Shown: piece by piece, positions 52,722 to 61,937 of the stretch | Layout: each line of letters begins with the position of its first letter | Numbering within the stretch: the first letter of the stretch is position 1 | Source of the DNA: Heyndrickxia coagulans 36D1 | Lineage (GTDB): Bacteria; Bacillota; Bacilli; Bacillales; Bacillaceae_C | Direction of reading: 5' to 3' | DNA: 64,000 nt | Assembly: GCF_000169195.2 (NCBI RefSeq) | Contig: NC_016023.1 | Span: 558,001 to 622,000, forward strand | Position numbers and translations under genes: made by a program | Notes under the pieces: model-generated | What the model saw: the letters and a program-made list of their open reading frames with translations, nothing else | Told to the model about the DNA's origin: nothing | Databases searched by the model: none

Positions 52722-55700
52722 TTAATGCACGGCAATTTTCTGCCCGTGGAAAGCCAAGTACTGGACGGCTTCCGGCGGGGCGATTTCCTGCATCATGTCG
52801 ACAAGGCGCTGATGATGTGTGAAAAAGATGATTTGCGTGCAGCTGGAAAGTTCGAGCAATACTTTCAATGTTTCTTTTGAACGTTCATCGTCGAAATGGA
52901 CGAGGATGTCATCGACAATGAACGGTAGCGGCTCGTTTTCAGCTGCGTATTTTTCAATGCTCGCAAGGCGTAAGGACAGATACAGCTGGTCGGTCGTCCC
53001 GTCGCTCATCCCGTTCAGCGGCACATTCTCCCCGCCGCGCACGCCCATTAAAACAGGCTCGTCCTGCTCGTTGTAATCCACCGCCAACCCGTCAAAAGAA
53101 TGAAGTGTCAGCCGCGCAAAAATATCACCCGCACGATTTAAAATCGGATTTTGATTTTGGCTCCGGTAAAATTCAATCCCCTTTTGCAGCAAAGCGGCAG
53201 CGAGTTTCAACTGGATATATTGCTCCGTCAAACTGGCGATTTGCGCATGCACGCTTTCCCTTTCCTGGCCGGCTTCAATGGCTGTCATGTTGGCGCCGCG
53301 AATCTGTTCTTCGTATTCTTTTTTGACCGCCCCATATTCCTGCTCCACCTCGGAACGCGAGGCTTCCAAACGGTCAAGTTCACGCCCGGTTTCCGCCAAA
53401 TCGGCGTCAATCGAATCTGCATCAAACCGGGCCGCCTCATCAAGCAATTCCTGCAGTGATTTACCGGCACCCGCATCCAGCATGTCCGCTTCGATTTGCC
53501 GAATGTCTTTTTCAAAACTTTTTTTCAGCAGGAAAGCTGTTTCAATTTGCTTTAGTTCTTCGATTGTGCTGCAGCCTGCCTGTTGGAAAAGTTCTGTTAA
53601 AACCGCTTCAGCTGCTTCCAGTGCTTCTGTTTCTTCTTTTCTCTCATTCTCCAAGTCTTCTAAACGGCGTTTGAGCTTTTTCAAAGCGGCATCGTCCTGT
53701 TGGGCATTTTGCAATAGCTGATACATCTGGCTTACGGCAACAGCGGCATTCTCCCCGTTCGATGGAAGTTGGGCCGTTTCAAGGATATGCTGCACTTTTT
53801 CTTCAAAGCGCGCCATTTTTTCAGTAACGGCTTGCTGCTCTTTTTCAGTCTGGTTGTATGCATCATAGAGTTGCATACATGTTTCATAGCGGGCGAGCAG
53901 GGATTCAGCAACCGCCGGCGGCACCTCTTCCAATATTGCCGTGCCCGCGACAGCCGAAGACCAATTTGCCAGCCATGCTTCGCGTTTCTTCCCGATTTCC
54001 GCTTTCTCCGTTTGCATTTCTTCCCGTTTTTCTTTTAAATCGCGGATAGCCGTTTCGAGGCTGTCCTTCTTTGCGGCAAGATTGCGGACTCGTTTCAATT
54101 CGTTTTCTGCAAGACTTACCAGTTCCGCAAGCGGCTGCCCTTCTGAAACGGCGGCAAATGTTTTCAGCACGGCAGATAGCGCATTGCAGCAGTCCGCACG
54201 GCTATCATGGAGCGCGCGCATTTTATCTTGCTCCTTCTCATAATCCTGCATCAAGCTTTTAATTTGCGCGTGTTTTTGCAGCCATTCCCGCATCTCTCCA
54301 GGCGTAAGCGGACGGATTTGCGCCGGCGCCCAAAGATTTTGCCAGCCGGATTCCCACGCACGCAAAGCTTCTTCAAGTCCGGATTTCTCTTTTTCAAGCT
54401 GTTCCTTTTTCCCGCGGAACTTTCTAATATCGGCTAAAAGTTTATTCTTCTCGCCGACTTTTTCCGCTTCCAGCCGCATCGTATCCGCAATCTGGTCAGC
54501 TTCAAGGACATGTTTCTCATAAACCGACGCGGCCGGCTCTCCCTTTGTATATGTTTCAGCCGTTTCAAGCCAATGGCCGGTTTCAAGTTTGGTGCGTATC
54601 AGCTGCCAGCCGGCATCCCTTAAGGCACGGACGGCCGACAGCTTTTCTTCGGACGGGATCTCGGCAATGGAATCAAGCCGGCGGATGCTTTCTTCTGAAG
54701 CTTCGATGTCCTCTTCCAACCGGGAAATCCGGCTTTGCACCGAGTCCAGCTGCCGCGTCAATTGCTCCGCCTCTTTTTCAAATTTCTTCACCGTTTCTTC
54801 TAAACCGGGCACCGGGAGTTTGACAAGTTCTTCCGCCTCACCATCCCATAACGGCAAAGTACGGACGGCTTCTTCCACTTGCCGCTGCTTTTGCCGGCAT
54901 TCCGCGGCCAGCTCGTGTATCGCCGCTTCCACGTCCCCTGCACGGTTCACCTTTGCCAGGACGGCTTCCAGTTTTTCCACGTCCGGCAGATCAGGCAAGG
55001 CAGCCAATTCTTCCAGCTTCTTTGCCAGCTCTTTTTCCAGTTTTTCGCCTTCCCGTTTCAATGATTCATAAGCCTGGTCGAGCAACGGCTTTTGCTTGCA
55101 AAGCTCGCGGATCATTTCTTTTTGGGCGGAAGGCAGCCGGTAAAGTTCTATATTTTCAACGGCTGCACGGCCCGGGTCGATCTCCTTCATAACGGACATC
55201 AATTGGGCTTGGAGCTGCTGCTTTTTCCCTTCGAGCTCAGGCAACATTTTTTCATCGTCTTCGTACTGTTGCACTTGGCGGTAAAGGGCTGTAATCGCGG
55301 CAGCCTGTTCTAAAATGTGTTCCGGAATGCTGATTTCTTTCATTTCCGCTTCGGTGCCCGCCAGTTGCCGGGAAATTTTGTCCAAGTTTGCCCGGGAAGC
55401 GTTCCATTTGTTTTCCGCTTCGGCACGGACTTCGGCAATATTATCTGGAAGATCCGGGACATCGCCGAGCGCTTCCAATTTTTGCAAAAGGTTTTTCCGG
55501 TTTGCGATCTTCGGCAAAATCCATTTAACGCGCTGCAGCTGTTCTTTTTGGCTGCGGAGCGTCTTTATTTTTGCGGTGAGGGCGCCGAGTTCTTTTTCCA
55601 ACTCCCGGTAACGTGCCTCAAAAGCTTTCCATGTCTGTACTTTCAACTGCTGCTCATTGATTTTTTTCGAAAGCTCTTTTTCCCGCTTGAGCAGCTGATT

Positions 55701-56243
55701 TAATTCAGGGACGGAACCGGTTTTTTTGTACAGCGCGCCTGCCTGTTTGTCAAAGTTCTCGAGAACCCGGCGTAGCACATTGATGCCCGAAGCGGCGGTG
55801 AAAAAACTTTCCCCGGCATTGCCCCCGCTTTCCAAAAGGCTTTCGCCACCTTCACGGAGACGGACATGGTCAAGGGCAAACATATTTAAAAACTGGGATT
55901 CCGGCATATGGTTTAAAAAAGCCGCGACCGTATTTTCCGGGACCGGGTTGCCGTCCGGGTCAAGTGCCGTATTCTTTTTCCCTTTTCTGCGGGTAAACTG
56001 CAAGGCTTCCCCTTTTGTGTTGCGCAAAAGCCCTTCAATTCTTAATTTCGTATTGCCATGGAGGAAAGCGTCGTTCGTTTTTTGCGGAAATCCGTATAAA
56101 AAATGCGTAATCGAGCGGAGTGTTGTACTTTTTCCGGCTTCGTTCGGCCCGAACAGCAGATGGAAGTTTTTCTCCGGATCAAAGGAAAGCATCTGATCTG
56201 TAAAATGCCCGTAAGCAAGCAGGTTCAAATAATCAAATCTCAT
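52722..56243 (-). CDS. yhaN: YhaN, SbcC/Rad50-like coiled-coil ATPase
   Basis: A 1173-residue SMC-like protein. The Walker A motif GPNEAGKST (32-40) lies at the N-terminus. Two long coiled-coil arms, rich in glutamate, lysine and leucine, occupy about residues 170-1000, with a hinge region in between. The ABC signature LNGMSDGTTDQLYLSLRLA and Walker B FIVDDILVHFDDER lie at the C-terminus. It forms a DNA-end-processing complex with the YhaO nuclease. Its start overlaps the yhaO stop by four bases (ATGA). The gene yhaM, which follows in B. subtilis, is absent here. Confidence 0.93.
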   Translation of the reverse strand: MRFDYLNLLAYGHFTDQMLSFDPEKNFHLLFGPNEAGKSTTLRSITHFLYGFPQKTNDAFLHGNTKLRIEGLLRNTKGEALQFTRRKGKKNTALDPDGNPVPENTVAAFLNHMPESQFLNMFALDHVRLREGGESLLESGGNAGESFFTAASGINVLRRVLENFDKQAGALYKKTGSVPELNQLLKREKELSKKINEQQLKVQTWKAFEARYRELEKELGALTAKIKTLRSQKEQLQRVKWILPKIANRKNLLQKLEALGDVPDLPDNIAEVRAEAENKWNASRANLDKISRQLAGTEAEMKEISIPEHILEQAAAITALYRQVQQYEDDEKMLPELEGKKQQLQAQLMSVMKEIDPGRAAVENIELYRLPSAQKEMIRELCKQKPLLDQAYESLKREGEKLEKELAKKLEELAALPDLPDVEKLEAVLAKVNRAGDVEAAIHELAAECRQKQRQVEEAVRTLPLWDGEAEELVKLPVPGLEETVKKFEKEAEQLTRQLDSVQSRISRLEEDIEASEESIRRLDSIAEIPSEEKLSAVRALRDAGWQLIRTKLETGHWLETAETYTKGEPAASVYEKHVLEADQIADTMRLEAEKVGEKNKLLADIRKFRGKKEQLEKEKSGLEEALRAWESGWQNLWAPAQIRPLTPGEMREWLQKHAQIKSLMQDYEKEQDKMRALHDSRADCCNALSAVLKTFAAVSEGQPLAELVSLAENELKRVRNLAAKKDSLETAIRDLKEKREEMQTEKAEIGKKREAWLANWSSAVAGTAILEEVPPAVAESLLARYETCMQLYDAYNQTEKEQQAVTEKMARFEEKVQHILETAQLPSNGENAAVAVSQMYQLLQNAQQDDAALKKLKRRLEDLENERKEETEALEAAEAVLTELFQQAGCSTIEELKQIETAFLLKKSFEKDIRQIEADMLDAGAGKSLQELLDEAARFDADSIDADLAETGRELDRLEASRSEVEQEYGAVKKEYEEQIRGANMTAIEAGQERESVHAQIASLTEQYIQLKLAAALLQKGIEFYRSQNQNPILNRAGDIFARLTLHSFDGLAVDYNEQDEPVLMGVRGGENVPLNGMSDGTTDQLYLSLRLASIEKYAAENEPLPFIVDDILVHFDDERSKETLKVLLELSSCTQIIFFTHHQRLVDMMQEIAPPEAVQYLAFHGQKIAVH

Positions 56244-57514
56244 GCCTTTTCCGCCCCCGTTTCCGTTAAGGAATAAAGAATGAAGTCTTCCACATCTTTT
56301 ATCCGCTTTTTGACGAGGCCAGGGTTGGAAAAATCAAACCCGTCTTCCCCTTCTTTCAGTTCATGCGGAATGGCCTGGCGGATATCGCTGAATTCATCCA
56401 GCAGCGCTTCAAGCATCTCCTCATCTTCGGCCGTGCTGCGGATAAATTTTAGCACCGTCCCGATTGGCGATTGTTCATCGGAAAAGGCATCGGCATCGTT
56501 CAGCCCTGTTGTCTTGATTTTTACTTTCTCCACCCAGATTTCGCCGAAACCTGTCTCAAGCGCAATGGAACGCAGCTGGTTCAAGAGGAGGTCTTTTTTT
56601 GCAATCAGTTCCCTGTGCATTTTCGTTGCGCCGGCCAATTCAAAACGCACCGCCAAGTAACGCCCGTCTGCTTCCGCATATGCCTTTTCAAGCGCACTGC
56701 GGGCCGCGTCCATGAGCCCGTCCACCGTTTCAATGTCGCCCATATCAACCGGGCATAATGTCCAGCGCAACACATCAAGCGGGATGGGTTCCATCTTTTC
56801 AATCGTCCCGTCTTTTATTTCCACATAGGTGCAGCCCTTTTCTCCTGTCTCCCGAATATGCCGTCCCTGGATATTTCCCGGGAACAAAATCACCGGATCA
56901 TGCGGATGGAGCAATTCCCGCATATGGATATGGCCGAGCGCCCAATAATCATACTGCTTCTCCATCATATCTTCTATCGTGCACGGCGCGTAATTTTCAT
57001 GCCCTTCACGCCCCGTCGCGCTTGTATGTAAAATGCCGATATTGAAATAGCCTTCTTTTTTCGGCGGATAGTTTTTCACAAGATTTTCTTCCACTGCCCG
57101 TTGTGCAAAACCTTGCCCGTGTATGGCGACGCCAAGCGCATCAAGGGTAACCGTTTCCGGCGCTTTGACCGGAAATTCGTGGACATTCTCCGGCAGTTTC
57201 AGAGATTTCGTCATCAAATTGGCCGCATCATGGTTGCCGCGGATGAGGAAAACAGGAATGCCTTCTTTCTGCAGGCGCACCATCTGGCTTGTGAAAAAGA
57301 GGCCGGTATTGTAATCTTTCCAGTTGCCGTCATACAAATCGCCGGCAATGATGAGAAAATGGACTTGCCGTTCAATCGCCGCATCCACCAAATTTTTAAA
57401 TGCTTCACGGGTTGCACCGCGGATTTTTTCCACTGGTGCTCCCTCGTATTGCTCCAGGCCGGCCAAAGGGCTGTCCAAATGAATATCAGCCGCATGGATA
57501 AATGAAAAAGACAA
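56240..57514 (-). CDS. yhaO: YhaO, SbcD/Mre11-like metallophosphoesterase
   Basis: A 424-residue nuclease of the calcineurin fold. Metal-binding motifs run in order: HAADIHLDSPL, IIAGDLYDGN, LIRGNHDAAN, ILHTSATG and WALGHIHMREL. The C-terminal part contacts the YhaN coiled coil. I start at the TTG at 57512-57514, seven bases after GGGAGGG; a longer frame lacks a site. The pair yhaO-yhaN is the SbcCD-like module of Firmicutes, acting on DNA ends and hairpins. Confidence 0.92.
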   Translation of the reverse strand: MSFSFIHAADIHLDSPLAGLEQYEGAPVEKIRGATREAFKNLVDAAIERQVHFLIIAGDLYDGNWKDYNTGLFFTSQMVRLQKEGIPVFLIRGNHDAANLMTKSLKLPENVHEFPVKAPETVTLDALGVAIHGQGFAQRAVEENLVKNYPPKKEGYFNIGILHTSATGREGHENYAPCTIEDMMEKQYDYWALGHIHMRELLHPHDPVILFPGNIQGRHIRETGEKGCTYVEIKDGTIEKMEPIPLDVLRWTLCPVDMGDIETVDGLMDAARSALEKAYAEADGRYLAVRFELAGATKMHRELIAKKDLLLNQLRSIALETGFGEIWVEKVKIKTTGLNDADAFSDEQSPIGTVLKFIRSTAEDEEMLEALLDEFSDIRQAIPHELKEGEDGFDFSNPGLVKKRIKDVEDFILYSLTETGAEKA

Positions 57515-57788
57515 GGCACTCCCTCCCGAATTTAAAAACGAGAACATTTATTTGCTATTTTCATTTTACATGGACAGGGAGGGAATGATCAAGAGAAAAA
57601 CCGTTTTTCTGAAAAATTTTTATATTTCGGTAGGTTTTTTTGCAAGTCGTTGTAGTTTAAACAGAGGAGTTACGCCCGGCCGATTCCCAGTTTATATTGA
57701 ATATCGTTCACCAGTTTTTGGTATCTTTTTTCTTCCCGGAGAGCTGCAAAAACGGGATTTTCCTTTACTCTCCTACCACCTGCATCAG
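57515..57788. other. Intergenic region, no gene seen
   Basis: The spacer is T-rich near yhaO and presumably holds its promoter, which I could not fix. No open frame here has a ribosome binding site. Confidence 0.4.
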
Positions 57789-57822
57789 AAAAGGGCGGAC
57801 AGTTTTAGCTGTCCGCCCTTTT
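57789..57822. terminator. Bidirectional terminator
   Basis: AAAAGGGCGGACAG (57789-57802) and CTGTCCGCCCTTTT (57809-57822) form a perfect 14-bp stem with A and T tails. It follows the FMN reductase gene on the minus strand. Confidence 0.85.
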
Positions 57823-57848
57823 CTGAATCGTCCGGTACGTGCGCGGCT

Positions 57849-58430
57849 TTAATCACGGGAGATGTACGCTGCTTCTTTTGCTTCTTTTGCTTCTTTTATT
57901 TTTGCATACGTTTCCGTAAGCATGACGGTGTCCTCCACAAGCCGGCTGATGCGCAAGAGGACGTCTTCATTGACAATTTCTTTCTGGTAAAAATCTTTTT
58001 CCTCTATAAAAACATAAGACTGGACAATTTGTGCCCGCATGTAAGACAAAATCGGCTTGATCTGCTGCTCGGCAATCAAATAATGTTTCGGTGAGCCGGC
58101 CGTGACAATGATGCTTGCCACCTTATCCCGAAGTGATTTTTCGGGCAGCAGGTCAAACACATTTTTCAATGTCGCCGGAATGGATGCCTGGAAAACCGGC
58201 GTGCCGATGATAAGCGCATCCGCGTCCATGACAGTTTGCGCCACAAATTTGGTATCCCCTTCGTAATCCATATAATGGCGCCCGTCGCTGAACTGCACAT
58301 CGTAATCCGCCAGATCAAGGAGCGTGACTTCCGCGTTTGGATATTTCCCACGGATCACGTTTACCGCGTAGTTCATCGCTGTTCTTGTTTTCGAGCCGAC
58401 TCGCGAGCCCGAAAGTGCAACAATCTTCAT
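57849..58430 (-). CDS. NAD(P)H-dependent FMN reductase
   Basis: A 193-residue flavodoxin-like reductase. The phosphate-binding loop is ALSGSRVGSKTRTA (residues 5-18), followed by IIGTPVFQASIPATLKNVFD, the GTPxYxxSxP-like motif that holds FMN, and VTAGSPKHYL. It is of the SsuE/YwqN/azoreductase type and probably supplies reduced flavin or reduces quinones. The C-terminus ends in a short lysine-glutamate-alanine run (KEAKEAKEA). Unlike SsuE in alkanesulfonate operons, it has no monooxygenase neighbour. Confidence 0.87.
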   Translation of the reverse strand: MKIVALSGSRVGSKTRTAMNYAVNVIRGKYPNAEVTLLDLADYDVQFSDGRHYMDYEGDTKFVAQTVMDADALIIGTPVFQASIPATLKNVFDLLPEKSLRDKVASIIVTAGSPKHYLIAEQQIKPILSYMRAQIVQSYVFIEEKDFYQKEIVNEDVLLRISRLVEDTVMLTETYAKIKEAKEAKEAAYISRD

Positions 58431-58657
58431 TTATGCTCCCCCTGGTTCTTTGCTGTATATTTTTCAATGCCGGTAAAAAGTCCGCCGATTTCTCTATTTT
58501 TTCAAACAGCCTGTGCCGGCCGGGATTGACAGACTGCCGGCGTTATTGCTGTTATACCTTTTCTGTAAACTGCTGCTTTGTTCTTTTGTAACTATTATAA
58601 TATGAAAAAAGAACGGTTGCACTTAATCGCGCTTCGGAATCGGCTCCGGTACATTTC

Positions 58658-58686
58658 AAAAGGCTGTCCAAATGAACAGCCTTTTT
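58658..58686 (-). terminator. Terminator of the aldo/keto reductase gene
   Basis: AAAAGGCTGT and ACAGCCTTTT pair across an 8-base loop. The T run on the minus strand follows the reductase stop codon. Confidence 0.82.
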
Positions 58687-58694
58687 CTTTCCGT

Positions 58695-59516
58695 TTATTT
58701 TTCTGTCTCTTTCAACTGATCGAGATATTGCATGTCTTCACTGGAAATTTCAAAGTCTACGTCCGCATTTTGCAGGATAAATGCCTCATGCGTCGATTTT
58801 GGGAGTGGCAGCACGCCTTTTTGCAAGCAGTAACAGATGCAAACTTGCGGAAGTGTTTTGCCGTATTTGTCTGCAATTTTTTGTATCTCGGCGTTTTCCA
58901 GAATTTTTCCAGTAGCAAGCGGCGAATAGGCCTCAACCAGAATGCCATTGTCCTGGCAGAATGCTGTCACATCTTCCTGTGTATGTCCAATGAAGTAACG
59001 GATTTGATTGACCATCGGCTTGATTTTTGCATTTTCCATCACGGCTTTCAGGTCGGAAACGCTGAAATTGGAAACGCCAATTGCCCGGCAGCGCCCGCTT
59101 TCATAGATCTCCTCCATCGCTTTCCAAACTTCAATATTTTCTTTCGTGTAATCGGCCCCCTTTTCGCTCCACGGCCACGGGGCATGAATCAGATAAAGGT
59201 CGAGCTGCTCAAGGCCAAAATTTCCCATTGTTTCGTCAAATGTTTTCAGCGCTTTGTCATACGACTTGATTTCCGCCGGCAGCTTGGACGTGACAAAAAT
59301 GTCACGCCGGTCAATGCCGGAATCCCGCACTGCTTTGCCGACACTTTCTTCATTATGGTAAGCATAGGCTGTATCAATATGGCGATAGCCGTTTTTTAAA
59401 GCAAAAGATACGGCATGGTAAGTGGTTTCGCCATTCGGGACTTGCCATGTACCAAGGCCGATTTTCGGGATCGCCACCCCGTTTTCCAATACAAAAGTTT
59501 CATGTAGACTTGACAT
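58695..59516 (-). CDS. Aldo/keto reductase (AKR5-like)
   Basis: A 273-residue TIM-barrel NADPH oxidoreductase. The catalytic tetrad is visible: aspartate and tyrosine in GYRHIDTAYAYHNEE (about residue 50), lysine in FVTSKLPAEI, and histidine in LYLIHAPWPW. The cofactor-binding end has LPKSTHEAFI. This is the small aldehyde/methylglyoxal reductase group (YtbE, YvgN-like). The ATG follows GGGAGGAATG. It is a single-gene unit. Confidence 0.9.
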   Translation of the reverse strand: MSSLHETFVLENGVAIPKIGLGTWQVPNGETTYHAVSFALKNGYRHIDTAYAYHNEESVGKAVRDSGIDRRDIFVTSKLPAEIKSYDKALKTFDETMGNFGLEQLDLYLIHAPWPWSEKGADYTKENIEVWKAMEEIYESGRCRAIGVSNFSVSDLKAVMENAKIKPMVNQIRYFIGHTQEDVTAFCQDNGILVEAYSPLATGKILENAEIQKIADKYGKTLPQVCICYCLQKGVLPLPKSTHEAFILQNADVDFEISSEDMQYLDQLKETEK

Positions 59517-59599
59517 ATACATTCCTCCCAATTTTACAAAAATGGTTTATAATACAGCACCGGCCGTTTCGGTTGCAGCCTATGTGAAGGAACTACGAT

Positions 59600-59745
59600 T
59601 TTTTTGCTTGCTTTCTTTACATAAACACGCTCTATGTTGAGGAACAAGACATTTTTTGCGCGCTTCCTTCAAGTAGACGCCTTCTACGTTAAGGAACAGC
59701 GATTTTTACGCCAGCTTCCTTTACATAGACGGACTCTGCGCGCGT
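59600..59745. repeat. Tandem repeats of the CTTCCTTCA...CTACGTTAAGGAACA family
   Basis: Three units of about 53 bp match the array at 9130-9385, for example GCGCTTCCTTCAAGTAGACG followed by TTCTACGTTAAGGAACA. They fill the gap upstream of the aldo/keto reductase. The remaining DNA to 59838 shows no gene. Confidence 0.75.
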
Positions 59746-59838
59746 GGTAAAGTCCCAAAAACATGAAACTTCTGATTTTCTTGAACCCTTTTCTGAGCCA
59801 TCAAGAACCGTTTTCCCGGACCGTCAAATTCCCCTCAA

Positions 59839-60588
59839 TTAAGCATTAGCCGGAAACTGGCCGAGCACTTTATGAAGCCAGGAAACGCTCAGGCCAAACC
59901 ATTTTTCAACATCTGCATCCACATTTGCTTTTAATCCGTTTGAAGTGTGGGGTTTGGCGAGCGACAATCCATGCTTGCCTTTTTGAAAAATATGCGACTC
60001 AAATGGAATGCCGTGCGCATTCAACGCCTGCAAGAAGGCAATTGAGTTTTCAATCGGCACGGTTTGATCTTCAAACGTTGAAAACAGAAAAACCGGCGGC
60101 GTTTCGGCAGTCACTTCCTTGTCAACAGACGGCACCGGAAAAGCAAGGCTTTCGCTCATCGAATCCAAAATACACGGGTAGCCTAAAATCAAGGCATTGG
60201 GCTTATTTTTCCCGATCGTACCGAGTGCGGCGGCAAGATGGCCTCCTGCAGAAAAACCAACAACTGCAATTTTTTCAGGGTCGGTATGCCAGTCTTTCGC
60301 ATGCGCGCGGATCATCGCAATCGCTTCTTCCGCATCTTGTAAAGCCGCTTCAAACCGGAATGATTCCCCGACTGAATAGCGCAGTACAAACGCGTTGAAT
60401 CCTTCCGCCAAATATGCCATTGCAACCGGTTCCGCTTCCCTGTCCGAGGTAAACCGGTAGGCGCCACCGGGAAAAATAAGCACAACCGGGCGCGCCTCGA
60501 TATTGCTGAACTCAGGGGATCCATCCAGTACGTACGCCGTCAGTTCAGCATTCTGATGCGCCTTTAAATGTAAAGTTTCTGTCTTCAC
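59839..60588 (-). CDS. Alpha/beta hydrolase, acetyl-esterase type
   Basis: A 249-residue hydrolase of the BD-FAE/xylan acetylesterase-like group. The oxyanion motif is VLIFPGGAYRFTSDREAEPV, the nucleophile elbow is VVGFSAGGHLAA (about residue 115), the aspartate is probably in FEDQTVPIEN and the histidine in KGKHGLSLAKP. No signal peptide, so it acts inside the cell, perhaps removing acetyl groups from imported sugars. The ATG follows GGAGG. It is divergent from the spore coat gene. Confidence 0.85.
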   Translation of the reverse strand: MKTETLHLKAHQNAELTAYVLDGSPEFSNIEARPVVLIFPGGAYRFTSDREAEPVAMAYLAEGFNAFVLRYSVGESFRFEAALQDAEEAIAMIRAHAKDWHTDPEKIAVVGFSAGGHLAAALGTIGKNKPNALILGYPCILDSMSESLAFPVPSVDKEVTAETPPVFLFSTFEDQTVPIENSIAFLQALNAHGIPFESHIFQKGKHGLSLAKPHTSNGLKANVDADVEKWFGLSVSWLHKVLGQFPANA

Positions 60589-60737
60589 AACGCTCTCCTC
60601 CTTCTGCCCATTTCCGGGACGGCTTTATTTTTACAGTAGCACCGGAAATTACAAAAAACAATGAAAACGTTTCTGTATATCCTGCCCCGTTTAAAACAAA
60701 ATAAGGTTGGTTTTAAAAATGAAGTGGAGGTTGAATC

Positions 60738-61364
60738 ATGAAATTAGCCGCACATGAACTGTACGATTTAAATGAACTGGCGATGAGCTGTGTCAACTCG
60801 ATTACGAACATGGCATATATGCTCCAGCATGTCCAGGATCCGGCGTTCAAAAAAATTCTTGAAAAACATTTTCCGCTCCATATCCGGGACTACAACATGA
60901 AAGTCGAATTTTTAAACAAAGCTGAAGGGGCAAAAAAAGAATTGCCGTTGTTAAAAGAAAATCAAGAGATCTCCAATATGGCACTGCAAATGGCCCCGCC
61001 GGCTGTCCCTGTCCAGCCGCGGACGATGGTTGAAGATATGAACGACCGCGAAATGGCAACTGCGTATCTGTTAACGCTAAAACGGGCCGGGCGGGAATAT
61101 GCATGGGCGGCGATGGAAATGGCAAATCCTGAAATCCGGTCGTTTTGCCAGACTGCCTTTATGATGAGCTGCGCCCACGCCTATGATATGTGGCAGTATA
61201 TGGCATCAAAAGGCTACTATCCGGTTGACCAGGCAGAATCTGTGGATACGGCAAAAATCGGCGCCATGTACCAGGTTGTTCCGGAAAACCAGCCGCAAAT
61301 CCAGCAGTACATGGCACAGTCCCAGAGCCCAACTGCCGGAGACAGCGGGCAATTGTATCAATAA
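60738..61364 (+). CDS. CotF-like spore coat protein
   Basis: A 208-residue helical protein of the CotF family. Two ferritin-like helical pairs are seen: HELYDLNELAMSCVNSITNM with LEKHFPLHIRDYNMKVEFL, and DREMATAYLLTLKRAGREYA with FCQTAFMMSCAHAYDMWQYM. It ends in a glutamine- and proline-rich tail (PENQPQIQQYMAQSQSP). Coat proteins of this type are made in the mother cell during sporulation; I could not pick out the sigma-E or sigma-K promoter with confidence. GTGGAGG precedes the ATG. It indicates a spore-former. Confidence 0.85.
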   Translation: MKLAAHELYDLNELAMSCVNSITNMAYMLQHVQDPAFKKILEKHFPLHIRDYNMKVEFLNKAEGAKKELPLLKENQEISNMALQMAPPAVPVQPRTMVEDMNDREMATAYLLTLKRAGREYAWAAMEMANPEIRSFCQTAFMMSCAHAYDMWQYMASKGYYPVDQAESVDTAKIGAMYQVVPENQPQIQQYMAQSQSPTAGDSGQLYQ

Positions 61365-61400
61365 TGGCTTCATTCCGGTGAGCCCGGGGTATCAGTGAGT

Positions 61401-61436
61401 AGCCTATTGCAGAAGCAGCTGCTTCTGCAATAGGCT
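61401..61436. terminator. Perfect 36-bp palindrome
   Basis: AGCCTATTGCAGAAGCAG followed directly by its exact reverse complement, with no central spacer. A moderate T-rich tail follows on the plus strand. It is probably the cotF-like terminator. Confidence 0.65.
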
Positions 61437-61554
61437 TATTTGTCTATCGTTTAAAACCAACTTACATAACAAAAAGAAGAGAAAGGCATTTGATTTTATC
61501 TCTAAGTCAATTCCTTGAACTCCTCCCCTTTTGCCGCCCATAATGTATTTGTGG

Positions 61555-61905
61555 AGCTTATGTCCAATTGGAACACCTAACGGGACAGTTCTTCCGCGAC
61601 GGCAGGGGCTTTTGTCCAATTAGAACCGCTAATGGGACAATTTCACCGGAGCTGCCAGCGCTTTTGTCCATTTAGAGCAGCTAATGGGACAATTCCACCG
61701 GAGCTGCCAGCGCTTTTGTCCATTTAGAGCAGCTAACGGGACATTTTCACCGGGGCTGCCAGCGCTTTTGTCCATTTAGAATCGCCAACGGGACAATTCC
61801 ACATGGGCAGCCAGGGATTTTGTCCAATTAGAGCAGCTAACGGGACAATTCACACGGGCGGCAGGGGCTTTTGTCCAATTAGAACCGCTAACGGGGCAAT
61901 CCTCT
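61555..61905. repeat. Seven-unit tandem 52-bp hairpin-repeat array
   Basis: Seven units of about 52 bp with the core GCTTTTGTCCAATTAGA, then CCGCTAA, then GGGACAATT, CACCGG and GCTGCCAG. In each unit TTGTCC and ATTAG can pair with CTAAT and GGACAA, forming a stem of about 11 bp with one mismatch. Units differ at a few positions, for example CATTTAGAGCAG against CAATTAGAACCG, and several changes occur on both sides of the stem. The array fills the space between the coat gene and the aldo/keto reductase gene. Confidence 0.85.
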
Positions 61906-61937
61906 CAAAAAAATTATGACAAAAGGCGGCGAATTTG

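Noticed and set aside
60660-60676. A cre-like TGAAAACGTTTCTG before the spore coat gene.
   Set aside because: The last three consensus positions are wrong, and carbon control of a coat gene is unlikely.
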